Source: Flavobacterium sp. xlx-214 (GTDB lineage Bacteria; Bacteroidota; Bacteroidia; Flavobacteriales; Flavobacteriaceae). From it: DNA of 64,000 nt. The position numbers and the translations under genes were made by a program. The stretch covers positions 1 through 64,000 of the forward strand of contig NZ_CP059431.1 of assembly GCF_013874595.1 (NCBI RefSeq), read 5' to 3'. Positions within the stretch are counted from its first letter, which is position 1, and each line of letters opens with the position of its first letter. The notes under the pieces are model-generated. The model made no database searches, was not told where the DNA came from, and saw only the letters and a program-made list of their open reading frames with translations. This document shows, piece after piece, positions 24,907 to 32,240 of the stretch.

Positions 24907-27224
24907 TGATTGAAGATAAAGAAAATACGATAAATCTAAAAGAAGAGTTATTTAAGTATTTAGCACATTGGCGTTGGTTTGTATTAAGCGTTTTTATAGC
25001 GCTTATTTGTGCATTTTTATATTTAAAATTCACACCAAAAAGCTATAGCGTATCAACAAAAATTTTAATTAAAGATGAAAAAAGCAACGATTTAGCAAAT
25101 CAACTAAGTGCTTTTTCTGAAATGAGTTTGTTAGGAAACTCTAAAAACAATATTGAAAACGAAGTTGAAATTTTGAAATCTAGAACGTTAATTTACAACA
25201 CTTTAGATTCTTTAAATTTAAACATTCAGTATTTAGATAAAACAAATGTTATAACCAAAGATTTGTATAAGAAAAATCCTATTCAAATTGTTTGGACCAA
25301 TAATGATATTTCAAAAACAGTTTCAATTGATTTAACTGATATTAAAAATAATTCATTTCATGTTTCTGTAAATGATGAAAATATCGGTGAATCATCTTTT
25401 GGAAAGCAAATTAAAAGTCAGTTTGGAGCTTTTACCATTAATAAAATTGGAGCTTTAGATAAACTTACAGAATTGAAAATTAATGTATTTCCAAAAATGC
25501 AACAAGCAGAGAGTTATCAAAAAGTAGTAAGTGTTGCTCCAAGTAGTAAAACATCAAGCATTATTGATGTTTCTATTATTGATAAAACACCTGAAAAAGC
25601 TGCCGATTTCTTAAACACCTTAGTATACAACTACAATTTAGGTGGTATTAAAGACAAGCGTTTTATATCAGAAAATACTGCTAATTTTATATCAGATCGT
25701 TTAAGCTTAATAGCTACCGAGTTAGGAGATGTTGAATCACAAGTTGAAGGCTACAAAAACAATAATAATTTATCAGATATTCAAACAGAAGTAAAATTAT
25801 ACTTAGATAATTTATCTTCATTTGAAAAATCGGTTTTAGAAAACGAAACAAAAATTAATGTTGTTACAAGTTTAATTAGCCATGTTAGCAAAGCAAAACA
25901 AGATGATTTAGTTCCTGGAGGATTATTATCTGAAGATGCGGGTTCTGAAAGCATTATTCAAGAAATCAATCAATTAATTCTTGAAAAACAGAAACTTTCG
26001 TTTAGTGCTACAACAGAAAATGATAATTACATTAAATTAGAAAGTCAAATTCGTTCATTAAAATCTAATTTATTAGCTAGTTTACGTAGAAACTTAAGTT
26101 CGTTACAAATTGTTAAAAACGATTATAAGCGTCAAGAAGGCGAAATGCAAACAAAATTAGCTCAAGTTCCACGTCAGGAAAGAGAATTTAGAGTTATTGA
26201 TCGTCAACAAAAAGTAAAAGAAGCTTTGTATTTATTCTTACTTCAAAAACGTGAAGAAACGAATATTACTTTAGCTGCAACAGATATGAATGCAAAGGTA
26301 ATTGATAAAGCAATTGCTACAGACAAACCTGTTTCTCCTAAAACAATGATTGTTTTACTAGCTGCATTAGTTCTTGGTACATTAATACCTTTCATTTACA
26401 TTTACATTAAAAACTTACTTGACACTAAAATTAAAACAAGATTCGATATTACAGATAATACTGATATTCCTTTTTTGGGAGATGTTCCTACGTCTGAAAC
26501 AAGTAATGAATTAATGGAAATTAGTAGTAGATCTAGTGCTGCTGAAGCAATACGTATTGTTAGAACCAATTTAGATTTTATTCTATCTGACAAACAAGAA
26601 GAAGAATGCAAAACTATTTTCTTAACATCTACTATTTCTGGAGAAGGAAAAACGTTTGTTTCTGCTAATTTAGCTGCAACTTTTGCATTATCTGGAAAAA
26701 AAGTACTTTTAATTGGTTTTGATTTACGTAATCCAAAGTTATATGAATACTTAAAAGTAAATCCTTTAGGTGTTACAAATTATATAACTTCAAACAACAA
26801 ATCAATTGAAGAATTTATTATCCCTGTAGAAGGTTATACAAATTTTGATGTTTTATCATCTGGATCAATTCCACCTAACCCAACAGAAATTTTAATGAAC
26901 AAAAAAGTAAAAGAACTTTTTGAAACATTAAAAAGTAAGTATGATTACATTATTGTAGATACAGCTCCCGTTAGTTTGGTTACAGATACTTTATTAATAG
27001 GTAAGTATGCAGATGCTACTATTTATGTAGTGAGAGCTAACAAAATTGACAAAGAAATGTTACGTATTCCTAACGAATTGTACAAGGATCATAAACTAAA
27101 CAAATTAACAATGGTTTTAAACGATTCTGATGTTACTAAAGGTTACGGCTACGGTTACGGCTACGGTTATGGTGCAAAAGCAGAAAAGACACCATTTTGG
27201 AAAAAACTATTAGGAACTAAATAG
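24906..27224 (+). CDS. Wzc-like polysaccharide co-polymerase / BY-type tyrosine kinase
   Basis: The 772-residue inner-membrane protein controls polymer length and export. It has an N-terminal Wzz domain with a first transmembrane helix near residues 20-42, a long periplasmic coiled-coil region, a second helix near 475-495, and a cytoplasmic BY-kinase domain with Walker A SGEGKTF near 578, A' VLLIGFDLRNPK and B YIIVDTAP. The C-terminal tail holds five tyrosines in a GY repeat, the usual autophosphorylation cluster. It overlaps the Wza-like stop by one base. The LMW phosphatase far upstream is a candidate partner by family knowledge only. Confidence 0.93.
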   Translation: MIEDKENTINLKEELFKYLAHWRWFVLSVFIALICAFLYLKFTPKSYSVSTKILIKDEKSNDLANQLSAFSEMSLLGNSKNNIENEVEILKSRTLIYNTLDSLNLNIQYLDKTNVITKDLYKKNPIQIVWTNNDISKTVSIDLTDIKNNSFHVSVNDENIGESSFGKQIKSQFGAFTINKIGALDKLTELKINVFPKMQQAESYQKVVSVAPSSKTSSIIDVSIIDKTPEKAADFLNTLVYNYNLGGIKDKRFISENTANFISDRLSLIATELGDVESQVEGYKNNNNLSDIQTEVKLYLDNLSSFEKSVLENETKINVVTSLISHVSKAKQDDLVPGGLLSEDAGSESIIQEINQLILEKQKLSFSATTENDNYIKLESQIRSLKSNLLASLRRNLSSLQIVKNDYKRQEGEMQTKLAQVPRQEREFRVIDRQQKVKEALYLFLLQKREETNITLAATDMNAKVIDKAIATDKPVSPKTMIVLLAALVLGTLIPFIYIYIKNLLDTKIKTRFDITDNTDIPFLGDVPTSETSNELMEISSRSSAAEAIRIVRTNLDFILSDKQEEECKTIFLTSTISGEGKTFVSANLAATFALSGKKVLLIGFDLRNPKLYEYLKVNPLGVTNYITSNNKSIEEFIIPVEGYTNFDVLSSGSIPPNPTEILMNKKVKELFETLKSKYDYIIVDTAPVSLVTDTLLIGKYADATIYVVRANKIDKEMLRIPNELYKDHKLNKLTMVLNDSDVTKGYGYGYGYGYGAKAEKTPFWKKLLGTK
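27141..27173 (+). repeat. Tandem 6-bp repeat coding the Wzc tyrosine tail
   Basis: Five GGT/GGC-TAC/TAT units (mostly a 12-bp GGTTACGGCTAC block repeated) encode the alternating Gly-Tyr tail of the Wzc-like kinase. The unit length keeps the reading frame, so slippage would change only the number of phosphorylatable tyrosines. Confidence 0.7.
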
Positions 27225-27227
27225 AAT

Positions 27228-27260
27228 AAAAAAGAGTACACAATTGTGTACTCTTTTTTT
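27228..27260 (+). terminator. Bidirectional terminator
   Basis: A 16-bp perfect inverted repeat (core GAGTACACAA/TTGTGTACTC) with flanking A and T runs ends the polysaccharide operon and the convergent ABC ATPase gene, whose stop codon lies at the right edge. Confidence 0.9.
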
Positions 27261-28188
27261 ATCTTATCTGAAATTTAATTTTTCCTATTAGTTTTTCTCT
27301 TGACTCTATTGTAAGCACAACATCGTGAAACTGTGCTTTTAGAATATACACTCTGCCATTGTAATAAGATGAAATGATTGTTGCTTCATATCCTTCACTA
27401 CTTATAAAAAACTGATGCGGACGTATTAATAAAACTTCATTATTCTGAACCCCTAAATAACGTACGGGTATTAAATTTACATCACCTGTTAGTTGCGCAA
27501 TATATTGGTTTTTAGGTAATTCATAAATATGTTGCGGCACATCTTTTTCAATTATTTTGCCATCTTTCATAACAACAACTGCATCCGAAAACTTTAAAAT
27601 TTCGTCCGGCGTATGTGAGGTGTAAATTACCGTTATGTTTTTTTGTTTGCAGTAACTAAAAACGTGTTCGCTTAATTGATTTTTTAAATGATAATCAATA
27701 TGTGAAAAAGGTTCATCAAGCAATAAAAGTTCGGGTTCTAAAGCCAAAACCCTTGCTAAAGCAACACGTTGCATTTGTCCGCCACTTAAAAATTTTGCTT
27801 TTATATGAGCAAAATCGGTCATGCCAACAACTTCTAACAATTCCATTACTTTTGCTTCTTTCTCTTTTAGATAGAAATTCGACAAAAATCGCCCTACATT
27901 TTCAGCTACAGAAACAAACGGCATTAAATCAAAATCTTGAGCCAAATATTTCATATAAGGCATTCCAGGAACCAAATGAAAAGAAGGTCCTAAAACCTGA
28001 TCGGCTTTCCAAAATATAGTACCCTCTTTTAAATCGTATAATCCGTAAATAGCCTTAAGTAGTGTTGATTTTCCACTACCACTTTCGCCAATTAAGGCAA
28101 TGCTTTCTCCTTTTAAAACAGAAAAACTTACCTTAGAAAGTACCTCCTTATCTAGGTAAGCAAATGAAATATTTTGAACTCTTAACAT
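27259..28188 (-). CDS. ABC transporter ATP-binding protein (PotA/FbpC-like), no partner genes
   Basis: The 309-residue ATPase has Walker A GESGSGKST, signature LSGGQMQR, Walker B LLLLDEPFSHID and H-loop TSHTPDEI, followed by a C-terminal extension (about residues 235-309) that resembles a TOBE-like regulatory domain of importers. No permease or binding protein is adjacent, so its substrate is unknown. Its ATG directly follows the T run of the trxB terminator, leaving no room for a separate ribosome-binding region. The start is secure because MLRVQNISFAY aligns with the normal N-terminus of ABC ATPases. Confidence 0.88.
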   Translation of the reverse strand: MLRVQNISFAYLDKEVLSKVSFSVLKGESIALIGESGSGKSTLLKAIYGLYDLKEGTIFWKADQVLGPSFHLVPGMPYMKYLAQDFDLMPFVSVAENVGRFLSNFYLKEKEAKVMELLEVVGMTDFAHIKAKFLSGGQMQRVALARVLALEPELLLLDEPFSHIDYHLKNQLSEHVFSYCKQKNITVIYTSHTPDEILKFSDAVVVMKDGKIIEKDVPQHIYELPKNQYIAQLTGDVNLIPVRYLGVQNNEVLLIRPHQFFISSEGYEATIISSYYNGRVYILKAQFHDVVLTIESREKLIGKIKFQIR

Positions 28189-28210
28189 AAAAAAAGCGAC
28201 CGAAGCCGCT
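28189..28210 (-). terminator. Terminator between trxB and the ABC ATPase
   Basis: On the minus strand AGCGGC-TTCG-GTCGCT forms a 6-bp stem capped by a TTCG tetraloop, followed by seven T residues that run straight into the ATG of the ABC ATPase. The geometry suggests attenuation or partial read-through. Confidence 0.75.
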
Positions 28211-28229
28211 GTTTATTTTAATTATTGAC

Positions 28230-29174
28230 TTATAAACTTGCTAAATAGCGTTCTGCATCTAAAGCCGCTATACACCCCGATCCCGCAGCAGTAATTGCCT
28301 GACGGTAATCTTTATCTTGAACATCGCCACAAGCAAATACACCTGCAACGTTTGTTTTAGATGTTTTACCTTCGGTTAACAAGTAACCTGTTTCGTCCAT
28401 CGTTAATTGTCCTGCAAAAATATCGGTATTTGGTTTATGTCCTATGGCAACAAAAACGCCTGTTACAGCAATTTCTTTTTTCTCACCTGTTACGTTATTT
28501 ACCACGCGTACACCATTTACAATTTGACCGTCACCTAAAACCTCATCAATCTCAGTGCTCATCAAAATTTCAATATTTGGTGTATTGCGTACACGTTCTT
28601 CCATAATTTTAGACGCTCTAAATTTTTCAGAACGCACCAACATGGTTACTTTTTTACATAAATGCGATAAATAATGTGCTTCCTCACAAGCTGAATCTCC
28701 AGCACCTACAATAATTACTTCTTGATTGCGGTAAAAGAAACCATCACATACAGCACAAGCAGAAACACCACCACCCATTTGTAAATAATGTTGCTCTGAC
28801 GGAATGCCTAAATATTTGGCAGTAGCACCTGTTGAAATGATAACTGTTTTGGCATGAATTTCAATTGTATCGTTAATCCATACTTTTTTAATATCGCCAG
28901 ATAAATCAACTTTTGTAGCAAAACCATCACGTACATCTGTACCAAAACGTTTTGCTTGTGCTTGCAACTGCATCATCATCTCTGGTCCTGTTACTCCTTC
29001 TGGATATCCTGGAAAATTTTCAACTTCGTTAGTTGTTGTTAACTGTCCTCCTGGTTGTAAACCTTGATACAAAACAGGGTTCATATTAGCACGCGCAGCG
29101 TAAATTGCTGCGGTATATCCTGCAGGTCCTGAACCTATAATTAAACATTTTAGGGTTTCTATTGTTGATGACAT
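28230..29174 (-). CDS. trxB: Thioredoxin-disulfide reductase
   Basis: The 314-residue flavoenzyme passes NADPH electrons to thioredoxin. It has the FAD motif GSGPAGYTAAIYAARA, the redox site CAVCDG with Cys140 and Cys143, the NADPH motif VGAGDSACEEAHYLS and the closing FAD motif GVFACGDVQDKDYRQ. Length is normal. It has a strong Bacteroidota-type promoter at 29200-29228, and a terminator follows. Two extracytoplasmic thioredoxin-fold lipoproteins lie elsewhere in the window but are not direct partners. Confidence 0.97.
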   Translation of the reverse strand: MSSTIETLKCLIIGSGPAGYTAAIYAARANMNPVLYQGLQPGGQLTTTNEVENFPGYPEGVTGPEMMMQLQAQAKRFGTDVRDGFATKVDLSGDIKKVWINDTIEIHAKTVIISTGATAKYLGIPSEQHYLQMGGGVSACAVCDGFFYRNQEVIIVGAGDSACEEAHYLSHLCKKVTMLVRSEKFRASKIMEERVRNTPNIEILMSTEIDEVLGDGQIVNGVRVVNNVTGEKKEIAVTGVFVAIGHKPNTDIFAGQLTMDETGYLLTEGKTSKTNVAGVFACGDVQDKDYRQAITAAGSGCIAALDAERYLASL

Positions 29175-29199
29175 ATGTTTCTTATAATTTTTTGAAACA

Positions 29200-29228
29200 C
29201 AAAAATAGTCAATTATACACGGTTACAA
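29200..29228 (-). promoter_or_regulatory. trxB promoter
   Basis: On the minus strand TTG (29226-29228), an 18-nt spacer and TATTTTTG (29200-29207) match the Bacteroidota consensus exactly, 26 bases before the trxB start. Confidence 0.75.
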
Positions 29229-29343
29229 AAAAAAGTTCTATCAAATATATAAATGGCTTAATAGCGAACTTTTATACATCCGTATGATTTAATTATTTTT
29301 TAATATTTCTTAAAAAAATATTTTCATAATAAAAAAAAACAAT

Positions 29344-29351
29344 TACCTTTG
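29344..29351 (+). promoter_or_regulatory. -7 box of the tRNA-Pro gene
   Basis: TACCTTTG matches TAnnTTTG exactly and lies 18 bases before the first tRNA base. The -33 region is A/T-rich without a clear TTG. Confidence 0.5.
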
Positions 29352-29369
29352 CAATCATAATTACAAACA

Positions 29370-29444
29370 CGGGGTGTAGCGTAGCCCGGTTATCGCGCCT
29401 GCTTTGGGAGCAGGAGGTCGCAGGTTCGAATCCTGCCACCCCGA
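29370..29444 (+). tRNA. tRNA-Pro (anticodon TGG)
   Basis: The cloverleaf is complete: acceptor CGGGGTG/CACCCCG, D-arm GCG/CGC with a 10-nt loop, anticodon arm CCTGC-TTTGGGA-GCAGG giving anticodon TGG (codon CCA), T-arm GCAGG-TTCGAAT-CCTGC, and discriminator A. CCA is not encoded. It is a single gene with its own terminator. Confidence 0.96.
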
Positions 29445-29445
29445 C

Positions 29446-29478
29446 AAAAAATCCAATGAGAAATCGTTGGATTTTTTT
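29446..29478 (+). terminator. tRNA-Pro terminator
   Basis: AAAAAATCCAA and TTGGATTTTTT form an 11-bp stem with a 10-nt loop and end in T residues, directly after the tRNA. Confidence 0.8.
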
Positions 29479-29857
29479 ATTTGTATTTTCTAAAAAATAG
29501 AGACATAAAAAAAAAGGGAAGTAAAAACCTCCCTTTTAACACTTACATGAATTTTAGAAATTCACACTTAACTAAAAACATTCAAAAAACTACTATTTAT
29601 TTATTCAATAAAAAGATTTGCTTTTTACTTTTGGTTGACTTTTCACATGTTAAAAAACATCTTCCTAATCAACCTTTCTTTTTCATAATCATTTGATATA
29701 TTAAATTCAAATGGTATACCAAAAACACAACCCTCTAAAAAACAAGGACTATTATAAAAAACACATTTAAAACATGTAGAAAAGTGTGCATTTTATTGTA
29801 GACTTTTTTCTCAGACCGCAACAATACTTTCCTAAATCTATTTTTAAAAATGCGCCT
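29479..29857. other. Gene-poor AT-rich stretch with no supported gene
   Basis: About 380 bases between the tRNA-Pro terminator and udk contain no convincing coding frame. The plus-strand frame at 29481-29696 starts with TTG, is Lys/Phe/Ile-rich and has no family resemblance; the minus-strand frame at 29735-29929 overlaps udk. Visible structure: a hairpin at 29508-29537 with a minus-strand T run, and a 7-bp inverted repeat CATTTGA/TCAAATG at 29690-29713. A minus-strand ATGATTATG (near 29692) opens only a 7-codon frame. A small RNA or short peptide gene on the minus strand is possible. Confidence 0.55.
29508..29537 (-). terminator. Orphan minus-strand terminator-like hairpin
   Basis: AAAAGGGA and TCCCTTTT pair across a loop of about 10 nt; on the minus strand the stem is followed by nine T residues. 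No recognised minus-strand gene lies directly upstream (to the right), because udk is on the plus strand. Confidence 0.6.
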
Positions 29858-29884
29858 TTGTATTTTAATAATTAAGTACATTTG
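29858..29884 (+). promoter_or_regulatory. udk promoter
   Basis: TTG (29858-29860), a 16-nt spacer and TACATTTG (29877-29884) fit the Bacteroidota consensus; the -7 box ends 16 bases before the udk ATG, so the leader would be short. Confidence 0.6.
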
Positions 29885-29900
29885 TAAAAAAGTTTTTAAA

Positions 29901-30512
29901 ATGCTGATTATAGGAATTGCAGGAGGCACAGGTAGTGGTAAAACAACCGTTGTGCATCAGATAATGAACGAATTACCAGAAACCGAAGTTGGTATTATTT
30001 CGCAAGATTCTTATTACAAGGCAAACAACAATCTTTCAATGGATGAACGTGCTTTGATTAATTTTGATCATCCACGTGCAATTGATTTTGATTTGCTTTG
30101 TGCACATTTAAAAGAATTAAAAGCGGGTAATAGCATACACCAACCTGTATATTCTTTTGTTCATCATAACAGAACCGATGATTATGTGTTAACGCACCCA
30201 AGAAAGGTAATGATTGTTGAAGGAATTCTTATTTTATCTAATCCGGAATTACGCGATTTGTTTGACATCAAAGTTTTTGTACATGCCGATTCTGACGAAC
30301 GTTTAATTAGACGATTAAAACGAGATATTTCAGATAGAGGAAGAGATATGAACGAAGTTTTAAACAGATATCAAACTACATTAAAACCAATGCATGAGCA
30401 GTTTATTGAACCATCAAAAGCGTATGCAGATATTATTATTCCTAATGATAGGTACAATACCGTAGCAATTGATATTGTAAGAACCGTTATCAATAAAAAA
30501 ATTAACGATTAA
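29901..30512 (+). CDS. udk: Uridine kinase
   Basis: The enzyme phosphorylates uridine and cytidine in pyrimidine salvage. The 203-residue protein has the P-loop GGTGSGKT at residues 8-15, SQDSYYK, NFDHPRAIDFDLL, YSFVHHNRT, VEGILIL and RRLKRDISDRGR, all standard for Udk. A longer frame opens at 29850 but adds 17 hydrophobic/basic residues unlike any Udk, and the promoter lies inside it, so the start at MLIIGIAGG is preferred. An FtsB-like gene follows two bases later, suggesting cotranscription. Confidence 0.95.
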   Translation: MLIIGIAGGTGSGKTTVVHQIMNELPETEVGIISQDSYYKANNNLSMDERALINFDHPRAIDFDLLCAHLKELKAGNSIHQPVYSFVHHNRTDDYVLTHPRKVMIVEGILILSNPELRDLFDIKVFVHADSDERLIRRLKRDISDRGRDMNEVLNRYQTTLKPMHEQFIEPSKAYADIIIPNDRYNTVAIDIVRTVINKKIND

Positions 30513-30514
30513 TA

Positions 30515-30850
30515 ATGAAAGAAAAAATCGCTGCTTTACTGGTAAAATACCCTTTTTTAAAATGGGCAACCAATCGTTTTGTTTTGGTTACCTTATTTTT
30601 CATTGTTTGGCTTTTGTTTTTTGATACTTATGCGTATTACGACCATCGTACTATTGATAAGGAAATTCATAAATTAGAAGACAATCGCGATTATTATCAG
30701 GGAGAAATTAACAGCGACGATAAAAACATTAAAAAGTTATACCGTAAAGAAGAGGTAGAACGTTACGCTAGAGAAAAGTATTACATGAAACGTGAAAACG
30801 AAGACATTTATATTATTGATAGCGATAAAGAATATACTTCTGAAAAATAA
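30515..30850 (+). CDS. FtsB/DivIC-like septum formation initiator
   Basis: The 111-residue bitopic protein has a short cytoplasmic N-terminus, one transmembrane helix (about residues 23-41, FVLVTLFFIVWLLFF), then a predicted coiled coil (about 48-80) and a KEEVERYAREKYYMKRENEDIYII segment typical of FtsB/DivIC. In other bacteria FtsB forms the FtsQLB complex that activates septal peptidoglycan synthesis. It is two bases after udk and 25 bases before mutA, so it may be in a mixed operon. Confidence 0.87.
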   Translation: MKEKIAALLVKYPFLKWATNRFVLVTLFFIVWLLFFDTYAYYDHRTIDKEIHKLEDNRDYYQGEINSDDKNIKKLYRKEEVERYAREKYYMKRENEDIYIIDSDKEYTSEK

Positions 30851-30875
30851 ATGCAATAAAAATTGAAATACGCAT

Positions 30876-32237
30876 ATGCTATTTAAAGATTTTGAAAAAA
30901 TAACGTCCAAACAATGGAAAAATCAAATCCAATTCGAGTTAAAAGGAGCTGATTATAACGATACACTAGTTTGGGAAAGTTTGGAAGGAATTAAAGTAAA
31001 ACCTTTCTATCATAACGATGAAGATGCGGTAACAAATGCCGTTACAACAACCAATACACAATTTACAATTGTACAAGAAATTTATGTTTTTGATGTAGAA
31101 AAGTCAATTTCTAAAGCAAATGAAGTATTAAATCGTGGTGCAGAAAGCATTCGTTTTATTATTCCTACTGCTGATATTGATGCTGCAAACATAATCAATT
31201 CGTTACTAAAAAGTCCAAAAGCGGTATATCTTCAATTATTGTTTTTAGATGTTGATGTTATTTCAAAAATTAACAACGAAGCAGCTAAACAAGCGTTTGA
31301 AGTTTTTGTGTTGGTTGACCCAATTCACCAATTAGGTTTTGATGGAAATTTCTTTAAAGATGGAAACTCAGATTTTACACTTTTAAACGAAATCAATCAA
31401 AAAGCCAACAACATTAATTGGTTAACCGTAAAGGCAACAACGTACCAAAATGCAGGCGCAAACATGATTCAGCAAGTAGCTTACACATTAGCGCATACAA
31501 ACGAGTATTTAAATCGTATTACAAATTTTGATAAAAACATCACTGTTGAAGTTGCTGTTGGTGGTAATTATTTTTTCGAAATCGCAAAATTACGTGCCAT
31601 TCGCTTAACATTAAATGCGCTAGCACAAGCATATTCTTCAAACATTAGCTTTCATATTATTGCAAAACCTACACATAGAAACAAAACCATTTACGATTAT
31701 AATGTAAATATGTTGCGCACCACTACAGAATGTATGAGTGCCGTTTTAGGTGGAGCTGATGCAGTTGAAAACTTAGCTTATGATGCCGTTTTTCATAAAA
31801 CCAATGAGTTTGGCGATCGTATTTCAAGAAATCAATTGTTGATTTTAAAGGAAGAAAGCTATTTTGATAAAGTGAACAATCCTGCTGACGGAGCGTATTA
31901 TATTGAATCGTTAACCAATCAATTAGCAGAAAAAGGTTTAGAATTATTCAAAGACATTGAAAAAAACGGTGGATTGATTTCGCAGTTAATTGAAGGAACC
32001 ATTCAACGCAAAATTTCAGAAGCAGCTGCAAAAGAACAAGCGTTGTTTAACGACGGAAAAGAAGTATTGTTAGGAACCAATAAATATCCTAACGCACAAG
32101 ACAAAATGGTAAACGATTTAGAGTTGTATCCTTTTGTAAAACAAAATCCTCGTAAAACATTAATTACACCCATCATAGAAAAACGTTTAGCCGAAGCTTT
32201 AGAACAAGAACGTTTAGAAGCAGAAAAAAACGCATAA
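30876..32237 (+). CDS. mutA: Methylmalonyl-CoA mutase small subunit
   Basis: The 453-residue subunit pairs with the catalytic large subunit to interconvert succinyl-CoA and methylmalonyl-CoA for propionate metabolism. It begins FEKITSKQWKNQIQFELKGADYNDTLVWES and carries the barrel strands RLTLNALAQAYS, VENLAYDAVFHKTNEFGDRISRNQLLILKEESYF and NPADGAYYIE, but not the B12-binding domain, as expected for a non-catalytic MutA. mutB starts 3 bases after its stop, and the two form an operon. Confidence 0.94.
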   Translation: MLFKDFEKITSKQWKNQIQFELKGADYNDTLVWESLEGIKVKPFYHNDEDAVTNAVTTTNTQFTIVQEIYVFDVEKSISKANEVLNRGAESIRFIIPTADIDAANIINSLLKSPKAVYLQLLFLDVDVISKINNEAAKQAFEVFVLVDPIHQLGFDGNFFKDGNSDFTLLNEINQKANNINWLTVKATTYQNAGANMIQQVAYTLAHTNEYLNRITNFDKNITVEVAVGGNYFFEIAKLRAIRLTLNALAQAYSSNISFHIIAKPTHRNKTIYDYNVNMLRTTTECMSAVLGGADAVENLAYDAVFHKTNEFGDRISRNQLLILKEESYFDKVNNPADGAYYIESLTNQLAEKGLELFKDIEKNGGLISQLIEGTIQRKISEAAAKEQALFNDGKEVLLGTNKYPNAQDKMVNDLELYPFVKQNPRKTLITPIIEKRLAEALEQERLEAEKNA

Positions 32238-32240
32238 ATT

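Noticed and set aside
29481..29696. 71-codon plus-strand frame after tRNA-Pro
   Set aside because: It starts with TTG, contains a hairpin and is low-complexity Lys/Phe/Ile sequence without family resemblance.
29735..29929. 64-codon minus-strand frame overlapping udk
   Set aside because: It begins inside udk, covers its promoter, and has shadow-like composition.
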